A stretch of DNA of 64,000 nt from a virus: IMG/VR virus record IMGVR_UViG_3300036715_001783, positions 16,695 to 80,694 of that record; one strand, 5' to 3'. Below, piece by piece: positions 55,931 to 62,816 of the stretch. The notes beneath the pieces were generated by a model. That model searched no databases. It had not been told where the DNA came from and saw only the letters and a list, made by a program, of their open reading frames with translations. The first letter of the stretch is position 1. Each line of letters begins with the position of its first letter. The translations under genes and the position numbers were made by a program.

Positions 55931-57109
55931 ATGATTAAATTTGACAAAACAAAATTAACAACACAAATAGTATTGTTAAAAAGTGTAACTCAAGCATTGG
56001 GTGGAGCCATCTCAGTAATTGATGAAGAAAAATCAATTGACAGAAAAGAGGTTACAATTCGTATTCCAGTTCCTCTGTCTGTTGCAAGAGCGTTTATAAT
56101 TCGTCACAAAAAAGTGACAAAGTACCTTAAACCAGTACTAACTGCTTTAGTTATGTATGAAGGACGTGTTATATCTATGGAACGCCATGCAATGGGTTCG
56201 ATGGGTGAATTGATGCATGAAGGGTTTGGTGGTGAGATGGTTATGTGGGAACCATACAGTGTTTCTAACTTAAACCAACTAATCTATCCATTAATGGCAG
56301 CCAGTAATAAAGATTGGTATATTGATGGTCGTTATGTGTATTCATTTGAAAGTTTCAACCTTGACAGGTTGGTGGATGAAGCTCCTACAATGACAGCTGA
56401 TGCACATTTTCGTAAATTATCTGTAACAGCTATTGACTTTCAAGAAATATCAAATGCAGACAAGTTGCAGCCAACTAATCGGTCATGTTTGGTGTACAAA
56501 GCAACAACAGGCGAATTCATTATTTCACCTCCAATTTGGAAAGAATTGGGTGGTGTTGGTGCTTCGAAAAGAAGCGAAGATGATGCCGCAGCACCTGTTG
56601 CGTCTTTTGATGAAATTGACGAAAATATGTGTGTCAATTTAAACTTTGCACTTACAGCAGGTAAACAAATTGGTGCTATGTTTGGGTATGAAGAAGTAGA
56701 ACCACTTCAGTTGCCACGTTTGATGATTGAGTTACATACAGTCAATCTCCCAAACATTCCGTCACAAGTGAAATCGACATATGATATTGGAATGTCATTT
56801 ACTCATACACTAGCTTGGTTGATGGGTTTATCAAGACAAGCTGATACATTGGATGCGTATATCATGATCAGATCACTTTTGAAGTATCTGACCACAAAAG
56901 GGATTTATAGATCCAACCTGTTTCAAGTAGAACAAGTATTTGTTGAAGGTACGACTTTATCGACCTTGAAAATGAAAAGTTTAGATGATTTGATGGCTGA
57001 TCCAGATATTACTGGTTCCGCAATCAGAAGCATCCTAAACAAAACCAAAAAATCATCCACCCAACAAGTTAATGTTGTTGCTGGTCTATTAACTGAAAAG
57101 GACATCTAG
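55931..57109 (+). CDS. hypothetical protein, 392 aa
   Basis: Not recognised. It looks globular, with a basic N-terminal third ('ARAFIIRHKKVTKYLKPVL'), Met-rich stretches around residues 75-105 and a helical C-terminus. No membrane segments or signal. It has its own promoter, AAGAG-type ribosome site and strong terminator-like hairpin, so it forms a single-gene unit. Codon use resembles that of well-expressed neighbours. Confidence 0.65.
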   Translation: MIKFDKTKLTTQIVLLKSVTQALGGAISVIDEEKSIDRKEVTIRIPVPLSVARAFIIRHKKVTKYLKPVLTALVMYEGRVISMERHAMGSMGELMHEGFGGEMVMWEPYSVSNLNQLIYPLMAASNKDWYIDGRYVYSFESFNLDRLVDEAPTMTADAHFRKLSVTAIDFQEISNADKLQPTNRSCLVYKATTGEFIISPPIWKELGGVGASKRSEDDAAAPVASFDEIDENMCVNLNFALTAGKQIGAMFGYEEVEPLQLPRLMIELHTVNLPNIPSQVKSTYDIGMSFTHTLAWLMGLSRQADTLDAYIMIRSLLKYLTTKGIYRSNLFQVEQVFVEGTTLSTLKMKSLDDLMADPDITGSAIRSILNKTKKSSTQQVNVVAGLLTEKDI

Positions 57110-57138
57110 ATGGTGTTGTGTACAACTAACTATCTTTA

Positions 57139-57167
57139 AACTTGGGGCAATGTATTCGCCCCAAGTT
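57139..57167 (+). terminator. 10-bp GC-rich hairpin
   Basis: AACTTGGGGC (57139-57148) and GCCCCAAGTT (57158-57167) flank loop AATGTATTC; followed by CGTTCC rather than a T run. Probable terminator. Confidence 0.7.
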
Positions 57168-57284
57168 CGTTCCATATTGAAATCATGTATAGTGTCCATA
57201 TTAGATATATGGGCTGCATTATACATATTAAAACTTGTTGTGTATGTCGCACAACATTATATTACTACTTAAGGGAGTACTTAT

Positions 57285-57593
57285 ATGCTTACAAAATGTC
57301 GAATGTTGTTAATTGACTGGTGGAACGAATTAAAATATCGGTATAATAATACATCTGAGTTTAATTGGGAAACTGCTTTCTGGGTTGTTATGGCTCTAAT
57401 TGCTATTTGTTTTATTATTGGTGGTATTGTGGTGGCTATACTGTGGCCACTGATATTTGTTTGGGCGATCAATTACATGTTTGGAACCACCATTCCTATG
57501 ACCTTTCTTACCTGGTTGGCTGTGGTTATTATTGCCACTGTATGTAACTCACTGTTTGGTGGATCCTTATTTAAAGTAACCATCAAAAGATAA
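57285..57593 (+). CDS. membrane protein, 102 aa
   Basis: Two or three membrane spans (about residues 28-55, 60-70 and 74-93) with a basic N-terminus containing 'WWNEL'. AAGGGAG precedes the start. Not recognised. Confidence 0.65.
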   Translation: MLTKCRMLLIDWWNELKYRYNNTSEFNWETAFWVVMALIAICFIIGGIVVAILWPLIFVWAINYMFGTTIPMTFLTWLAVVIIATVCNSLFGGSLFKVTIKR

Positions 57594-57626
57594 CCACTGT
57601 TACGACCAAGTAATTATTTAGAATAT

Positions 57627-57668
57627 CGATATACTCAATGCAAAATCAATTTGTCATTGAGTATATCG
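57627..57668 (+). repeat. 14-bp inverted repeat
   Basis: CGATATACTCAATG (57627-57640) and CATTGAGTATATCG (57655-57668) flank 14 nt. It sits between a membrane-protein gene and the HAD-like gene and may be a terminator without U tract or an operator. Confidence 0.8.
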
Positions 57669-57738
57669 CATATTTGACGTGATTTTTGATGATAATATAA
57701 GAGTATATTATCATTAAAACTTACTTATTGGAGTAAAA

Positions 57739-58200
57739 ATGGCACAACAGGTATACCTCGACCTAGAGGAAACAATTATCGATAGTTGGGATAGTGGTTT
57801 ACTTATTAACACTTCTTACATCAAAAAATGGTTAGATACAAACCATCTTGGTGATATTCATATTTGGTCATTTGCTATCTATCATGAACGAGACAAGAAA
57901 GATTTTGTATTACATTTACAAGATCGAATCTGTCGCATCTTAAAAAGACAAGTATTATCCTTTCCTTCCATGGAAGAATCTATGAAGGTTGTCAGTAAGT
58001 ATGAAAGTGTTCAGTATGATTCCAGATTCGAGTACGCTCAATTAAATGGTAAGCACTGGTCCTTCTTTAAATATTGTATGAGCCAACATGTTGGTGATCA
58101 CTGTATTCTGATTGATGACGCAGTCCCGTCTTGGACCCTAACAGACCACAAAACAGGAACAACAATTGAATTAATTAATATATTGGATATCAAATCATGA
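57739..58200 (+). CDS. HAD-like phosphatase, 153 aa
   Basis: 'VYLDLEETIIDSWDSG' near the N-terminus resembles HAD motif I (D-x-D/E-x-T) and 'HCILIDDAVPSW' near residue 125 the acidic motif IV. The expected Lys/Arg and Thr motifs between are not clear, and motif I has Glu at the second acidic position, so activity is uncertain. Similar small proteins occur in T4-like phages. TTGGAG precedes the start. Confidence 0.6.
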   Translation: MAQQVYLDLEETIIDSWDSGLLINTSYIKKWLDTNHLGDIHIWSFAIYHERDKKDFVLHLQDRICRILKRQVLSFPSMEESMKVVSKYESVQYDSRFEYAQLNGKHWSFFKYCMSQHVGDHCILIDDAVPSWTLTDHKTGTTIELINILDIKS

Positions 58201-58376
58201 TACAATTGGAACCTGGAGATGCAGTTCATCTAACCAATTCTATTTTTAGATTGGGCATTATTAAAACTCGCATAAATGATGCGTTTTATAGGGTGGAGGA
58301 ACAATATCCAATTGCTAAATACCACCCAAGAACCATAATAGTGCCAAGGACCAATATTTTAACTGGTGATGGTTAA
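58197..58376 (+). CDS. hypothetical protein, 59 aa
   Basis: ATGA overlap with the HAD-like gene. A small basic protein whose 'LEPGDAVHLTNS' start resembles an SH3-like barrel strand. Not recognised further. Confidence 0.55.
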   Translation: MIQLEPGDAVHLTNSIFRLGIIKTRINDAFYRVEEQYPIAKYHPRTIIVPRTNILTGDG

Positions 58377-58390
58377 TTATCACATATTAA

Positions 58391-58546
58391 TATTGCCCCA
58401 TTGATTAAAAATGAAAAATGTGTATAATATGTTTTGTTGATTAAGTAATTTGATTAACAAAACGCATATTTTTGTTCAACGCTTGATTTTATTGCCCCGT
58501 TGATTAAAAATGAAAAATGTGTATAATATGTCTTGTTGATTAAGTA
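58391..58546 (+). repeat. tandemly duplicated promoter (two 57-bp copies)
   Basis: Segments 58391-58447 and 58490-58546 differ at few bases and lie 99 bp apart. Each has TTGATT (58401 and 58500) and TATAAT (58423 and 58522) with 16-nt spacers and the same flank TGTTGATTAAGTA. They drive the DUF932-like gene at 58606; two equal promoters suggest strong expression. Confidence 0.9.
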
Positions 58547-58605
58547 TCTTAATTAACATTAAAGATAACACATAACTATAACGTACATCGAAATAGGAAT
58601 ATATT

Positions 58606-59715
58606 ATGACCGACTCAATTCAAGTTTCAGCTGCTCCAGCAATCGTCGCACATTTAGGTATGCATAAATTATACAAAAATGCTCACGTGACTGTTGTTAA
58701 ACAGTTTGACGAAAAACATCGTCCACTTGCTGCAATTACTGTTAATGGTGAACTGCAGCACATCTTCCCACATACCAGCCGTGTGAGTCAACATTTGGAT
58801 GTAATGGATGCTGACAGTTTAGCACGTCGTCTTTCAGGTGGTTCATTTTTCTCAGTAGAAAACCAATTGGTTGACTTCAGAGATGGTTCATACAAAGGTT
58901 TCATTCACACTGATGCCAATATCCAAATGTTTATGGATTTGTTGGGGTACCAGCATAAAAATGAGCTGAACTTGGTTCACATGCAAAAAGATACAGATGA
59001 AAATGATTCACCAATTGTTCTGAGAAAAATTTGGGATAAGAACGAAATCATGGTCCCTGGTTATGCTTCTGGCGGCGAATTCAATTCTGTACTGTCTTTC
59101 ACTTGGAACCCTTATGTTAAAACTGTTAATACAGTATTTGACTTAGTCAGATTGATCTGTACAAATGGTATGGTTGGGTTAACCAACTTTGTTAACTCAA
59201 AAGTTCCATTGGAAAACAGATTCGAAGAACATTTGAACATTGCAGCCAGATTAATTCAAAACAAAGTGAATGGTATTGTTGTTGAACGTGTTGGACAGAT
59301 GGCTAAAGAACATTGTTCAGTTGCAGACCTGTTGTTATTGGAAAGTCATGCAACAGAAAGATTACAAACAACTGTTGATTCTATTGAACATGCAAAATTG
59401 TCCAATATCATCCATGCAGTATCTCCAAGTCTTCAACTGGCTGATATTTACAGACCATCTGTTTTCGAAGATAAAAACTTGGCTGCTCAATTACCAGGCC
59501 ATTTATCAGCCTTTGATGTGTTCAATGTTGCAACTGAAATGAGAACACACATTCTACCATCTACAAAAAGTTCTGATTTTGCATTGGACAAATTTGCAAA
59601 CGGTAAGTTGTTCGACAGTCAAGACAACTATAATGTTGTTGCAGGTCGTGCAAGTGCACAACAAATGGATTCATTCGAATCTTCACAACAAGCCTTCTTT
59701 GGCAACATGGCTTAA
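58606..59715 (+). CDS. DUF932-like protein, 369 aa
   Basis: The region 'HVTVVKQFDEKHRPLAAITVNGEL' through 'NPYVKTVNTVFDLVRLICTNGMVG' resembles the DUF932 (phage/plasmid-like) family, in which N-terminal beta structure is followed by a helical 'CTNGM' core. The function of the family is unknown; a DNA-linked role is suggested by its spread in phages and plasmids. Twin promoters, good codon use and a strong terminator indicate high expression. I rate the family call as moderate. Confidence 0.6.
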   Translation: MTDSIQVSAAPAIVAHLGMHKLYKNAHVTVVKQFDEKHRPLAAITVNGELQHIFPHTSRVSQHLDVMDADSLARRLSGGSFFSVENQLVDFRDGSYKGFIHTDANIQMFMDLLGYQHKNELNLVHMQKDTDENDSPIVLRKIWDKNEIMVPGYASGGEFNSVLSFTWNPYVKTVNTVFDLVRLICTNGMVGLTNFVNSKVPLENRFEEHLNIAARLIQNKVNGIVVERVGQMAKEHCSVADLLLLESHATERLQTTVDSIEHAKLSNIIHAVSPSLQLADIYRPSVFEDKNLAAQLPGHLSAFDVFNVATEMRTHILPSTKSSDFALDKFANGKLFDSQDNYNVVAGRASAQQMDSFESSQQAFFGNMA

Positions 59716-59725
59716 ATAACAGAAT

Positions 59726-59760
59726 AGGTGAGAGAAGTAGTTTCTCTCACCTTTCCCTTC
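59726..59760 (+). terminator. intrinsic terminator
   Basis: AGGTGAGAGAA (59726-59736) and TTCTCTCACCT (59742-59752) pair over 11 bp, followed by TTCCCTTCCC. Ends the DUF932-like unit. Confidence 0.8.
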
Positions 59761-59784
59761 CCTCTTGTATGAGCATACACCATA

Positions 59785-59934
59785 ATGAGCATTACTTCCT
59801 TAATGAGCCTTTTAAATATTTTTTCAGAAGGTATTCCAGCACTAGGCACTTTACCATCAACTGTGCTCGGACCAGAAAAACGAAGAATCATCCAGAAATT
59901 AGAACTACTAATTGAGCAGATCAAAGAACTATAG
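59785..59934 (+). CDS. small hypothetical protein, 49 aa
   Basis: A short frame with an N-terminal hydrophobic part and a C-terminal helix rich in Leu/Glu/Lys ('IIQKLELLIEQIKEL'). No good ribosome site. It lies after the terminator and before the next promoter, so expression is unclear. Confidence 0.4.
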   Translation: MSITSLMSLLNIFSEGIPALGTLPSTVLGPEKRRIIQKLELLIEQIKEL

Positions 59935-59948
59935 GTCAATTACCCATA

Positions 59949-59977
59949 TTGACTTTTCTCTTTTAGTATCGTATAAT
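59949..59977 (+). promoter_or_regulatory. sigma70-type promoter
   Basis: TTGACT (59949-59954) and TATAAT (59972-59977), 17-nt spacer, before the Rap1a-like gene. Confidence 0.75.
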
Positions 59978-60004
59978 ATCTTTTTAATTCAACTGAGATG
60001 AAAA

Positions 60005-60328
60005 ATGAAAAAATTATTAATGGTACCTTTACTAATACTAGCATCTCCAGTCCAAGCATTGACTGGACTTGAATTACAACAAATGGGACATTCAATCACG
60101 GATGAAGCTGCAATGTTTCAGGGATATGTTATTGGGGTGTATGATAGTACCAAATCAATACATAAAAAAACAGCATGCCTTCCAATTGAGATTACAAATC
60201 AAATTGTACTTGATACAGTACTGGATTATCTGGATACACATGTTGCAAAACTACAAGAACCAGCTGACAAATTAATAGTGAAAGCAATTACCAATCAGTT
60301 CCCTTGTAACAAACCACCACCTAAATAA
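60005..60328 (+). CDS. Rap1a/Tai-like secreted protein, 107 aa
   Basis: A signal peptide (cleavage after 'PVQA') is followed by 'AMFQGYVIGVYDS', 'ACLPIEITNQIVLDTVLDYLDTH' and 'ITNQFPCNK', the pattern of the Rap1a/Tai family: CxP...Q...V..YL..H...FPC with two disulfide Cys. Bacterial members neutralise T6SS amidase effectors in the periplasm. A phage copy might protect the infected cell wall or inhibit a host enzyme. That role is inference; the family match is by motif only. Confidence 0.65.
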   Translation: MKKLLMVPLLILASPVQALTGLELQQMGHSITDEAAMFQGYVIGVYDSTKSIHKKTACLPIEITNQIVLDTVLDYLDTHVAKLQEPADKLIVKAITNQFPCNKPPPK

Positions 60329-60356
60329 CCAATTAACTGATACAAGGAATGTTATC

Positions 60357-61238
60357 ATGTACGAACCTATTATTAAAAATCAATACCATCACCACTACGA
60401 AACTAATACATTAGGTAGAGATTTCGTAGTTGGTGACCTGCACGGTGTTTATACACACCTCATGAACGCCCTCACATCACTCAATTTCAACTTCCAAACC
60501 GATAGACTGTTCTCAGTTGGGGATTTGTGTGACAGAGGACCAGAAAATGTTGAATGCGCCTCCCTTATGTTCGAACCTTGGTTCATTCCAACTCAAGGCA
60601 ACCACGAAATGCTTATGTGGAAGTCCCTTCTCGAACAAGACAACCAATATATCAACTGTTGGCTTATGAACGGTGGCGAATGGTTCCAACACGAACCAGT
60701 TCCACAACTCAAATTCATATCAGAATATATGAAAAAATTGCCACTCATAATTTCCGTTGGCAATAATAATGACAGATTTAATGTCGTTCACGCGGAAATT
60801 CTTCGATTTAACAATGCCAAAGTGATTCCTGTGACAAATGACGATATTGACAAATGGCAATTCTCAGACACAGATATTAATAATATGTTATGGGGAAGAT
60901 ACATTATTGGAATGCATACGAATGATCGGACATATAAGTTAGAACAAAGTCCTGTTCCAACCACTAAATTTCAATCCGATGATTTATCAATTACGTTTTG
61001 TGGGCATTCTGTTGTTCCTGGAGAACCGATTAAGATTCAGAGACAAATTTACATTGATACTGGATGTGTGAATGGAACTAAACCAAAAAATAGATACCAC
61101 CAGTCTAAGTATCCATTAACTATTGCCTGTCCAAAAGAACAAGTGTGCTACTCATACGATAACCACACAAATAACTTAACTACCATTCCTTTCTCCAACA
61201 TTGTGGAATATAAATATCATGCCACAAATAAGTTATAA
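60357..61238 (+). CDS. Ser/Thr protein phosphatase (calcineurin-like)
   Basis: The 293-aa protein has the metallophosphatase motifs in order: 'FVVGDLHGVYTHL' (GDxHG), 'LFSVGDLCDRGPEN' (GDxxDRG), 'QGNHEMLM' (GNHE), a later His in 'FNVVHAE' and 'FCGHSVV'. This is the lambda-phosphatase (PPP) type that removes phosphate from proteins or nucleotides. It carries an insertion after the GNHE motif and a basic C-terminus. From here on the + strand becomes C-rich in third codon positions, unlike upstream genes. Confidence 0.88.
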   Translation: MYEPIIKNQYHHHYETNTLGRDFVVGDLHGVYTHLMNALTSLNFNFQTDRLFSVGDLCDRGPENVECASLMFEPWFIPTQGNHEMLMWKSLLEQDNQYINCWLMNGGEWFQHEPVPQLKFISEYMKKLPLIISVGNNNDRFNVVHAEILRFNNAKVIPVTNDDIDKWQFSDTDINNMLWGRYIIGMHTNDRTYKLEQSPVPTTKFQSDDLSITFCGHSVVPGEPIKIQRQIYIDTGCVNGTKPKNRYHQSKYPLTIACPKEQVCYSYDNHTNNLTTIPFSNIVEYKYHATNKL

Positions 61239-61249
61239 GGAAGAAATAT

Positions 61250-61450
61250 ATGCCAGTTCCATTAAACAACCAACCACTAGCACTCGAAACTCGTGTTAAA
61301 GCTAATAAACCAAGATGTGCCTGTCGAGGTGGAGGCCACGAAGTAGTTGTGGGCGTAATTAAAAAAGTAATAACAAATCATACCGGAAATTGGTATTACC
61401 TCTCAAACGGTAGTACTGTTTCCGAGAATTGGATCACCGAAACACTTTAA
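61250..61450 (+). CDS. hypothetical protein, 66 aa
   Basis: Small basic protein with 'PRCACRGGGHEVVVG' and a beta-rich end; it may be a small SH3-like or zinc-binding fold. Not recognised. AAGGAAG precedes the start. Confidence 0.6.
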   Translation: MPVPLNNQPLALETRVKANKPRCACRGGGHEVVVGVIKKVITNHTGNWYYLSNGSTVSENWITETL

Positions 61451-61463
61451 AAGGACTTAAATA

Positions 61464-62069
61464 ATGCACTTCGCCTACCATATCATCTTTGCAACCATTA
61501 CATTGATTCTTAGCTACTCATTAATAATCTTCTACCTCTTCGGTAAAGATATTCATGAACAACTACTAATCGCAACTAACCCCAACATTATCCATAAATT
61601 AGATGGACCAACTCAACAAACAACTTTTAAACGAGCTGCTAAAACAGTTGAGTGGCTATATCGTTTAGTTCTACCACTTGCTGCCGTATCCACATCCATT
61701 ACTGTATTCACTTGGATATATGTTGGCTTGTACGACGAAATGATATGGGGCATAAACTATATCGGACCAATTATTATTGCCCTCTATGCCACTATTGTTC
61801 TTAATACAGATACAGACCCTGAATGGCTCCTTCATTGGGAAAACCTCCACGAACATACAATCAAACTTATCTATATCGAATTCATCGAACACCGACTTCA
61901 CGAACTTAAACTATTACTTCAAGATGCCCAGAACGGCACCCACTTCGACCCAGAAGAACTAAAAGATATTAAACTAGAAAGCCTCGTCCTCTCTCAAGAA
62001 GCCTTCTACCTCAACGGCGAACATCAAGCAGCAGATGACCTTCAACCCCTAATCGATTCATTCGATTAA
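61464..62069 (+). CDS. membrane protein, 201 aa
   Basis: Three hydrophobic segments (about residues 5-26, 67-90 and 97-113) followed by a long acidic, helical cytoplasmic tail. Not recognised. Third codon positions are notably C-rich. It is the last + strand gene in the window and runs into a terminator. Confidence 0.7.
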   Translation: MHFAYHIIFATITLILSYSLIIFYLFGKDIHEQLLIATNPNIIHKLDGPTQQTTFKRAAKTVEWLYRLVLPLAAVSTSITVFTWIYVGLYDEMIWGINYIGPIIIALYATIVLNTDTDPEWLLHWENLHEHTIKLIYIEFIEHRLHELKLLLQDAQNGTHFDPEELKDIKLESLVLSQEAFYLNGEHQAADDLQPLIDSFD

Positions 62070-62073
62070 TAAT

Positions 62074-62103
62074 AAGGGGGGGGGCTTTTTTAGCCCCCTT
62101 TGT
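62074..62103 (+). terminator. intrinsic terminator between convergent genes
   Basis: AAGGGGGGGGCT and AGCCCCCTT pair around TTTTT (62074-62100). T-rich sequence on one side and A-rich on the other could stop both converging transcripts. It overlaps the end of the minus-strand gene by about 10 bp. Confidence 0.8.
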
Positions 62104-62359
62104 TGAAAATGATGTCAACTCTTTCAACCGAACCTGGCGCAAACACAACCAACTTACTAATCTCATGACACCATATCGATATCCCCATCCCCCCTACCCT
62201 AACTATTTCAACTTCCTCCATAACCTCTTCTAACATTTCCATCGGAATAGCACTAGACCTCTGCACCTTACCAACACTATATACCTCAATAATAAACGAC
62301 TTACCAACCTCAACACTATCCTGATAACTCCTCAACCCAACATAATATCCCTCACTCAT
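62090..62359 (-). CDS. hypothetical protein, 89 aa
   Basis: Minus strand. Val/Glu/Ser-rich beta protein with no recognised motif. Its + strand is almost free of G, so the mRNA is G-rich with G-ending codons. It overlaps the next minus-strand gene by 8 nt, making a two-gene operon read leftwards from about 62.82 kb. Confidence 0.6.
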   Translation of the reverse strand: MSEGYYVGLRSYQDSVEVGKSFIIEVYSVGKVQRSSAIPMEMLEEVMEEVEIVRVGGMGISIWCHEISKLVVFAPGSVERVDIIFNKGG

Positions 62360-62816
62360 CTTCCCTACCTACTATAATATCACTAAACGATTCACTGTCA
62401 AATATAATTACATTCACCCAATCTATCTCCCTTCGTACCTGATCCATAAACATTCGAACACCAACATCATATAAAAAACTTCCCCCTATTACCATATCAC
62501 TTATTAAGATATACGTCCTCCCACTAAATGGCTTAACCCCTTCCGGCAAACTAACATTAACATAATATACCAACTTCAAACTCCCATTCAACCAAAATAC
62601 CTTACTCGGAATATATCCACTTACCTCCCCATACCCATCCAAATTACATAACAATCCCCCTACCTCCCCTCTCCCTTCCCCTTTCTCATAATCAAACTTA
62701 GTTTCTACCTTAACCCACTGAACATCCACCAAATCAATACATACTACCCTCATCTTACTATTTCTCAACTCCTCCCCCAGTTCATCAAAACTAGGCAATA
62801 CACTCTCCATTTCCAT
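62352..62816 (-). CDS. possible phosphoribosyltransferase-like protein, 154 aa
   Basis: Minus strand. Strand/loop 'TYILISDMVIGGSFLYDVGV' resembles the PRPP loop of type I phosphoribosyltransferases (normally V-D-D-x-x-x-T/S-G-x-T), but key residues differ, so the likeness may be only structural. Two copies of the G-E-G-R-G-E type stretch reflect strong G bias of the strand. First gene of the leftward pair; AAAAGGAGT lies before its start. Confidence 0.5.
   Translation of the reverse strand: MEMESVLPSFDELGEELRNSKMRVVCIDLVDVQWVKVETKFDYEKGEGRGEVGGLLCNLDGYGEVSGYIPSKVFWLNGSLKLVYYVNVSLPEGVKPFSGRTYILISDMVIGGSFLYDVGVRMFMDQVRREIDWVNVIIFDSESFSDIIVGREDE

Noticed and set aside
62352-62816. Confident phosphoribosyltransferase call
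   Set aside because: The loop lacks the usual acidic pair and Thr-Gly-x-Thr, and strand G bias can produce such a look; kept as a weak possibility only.
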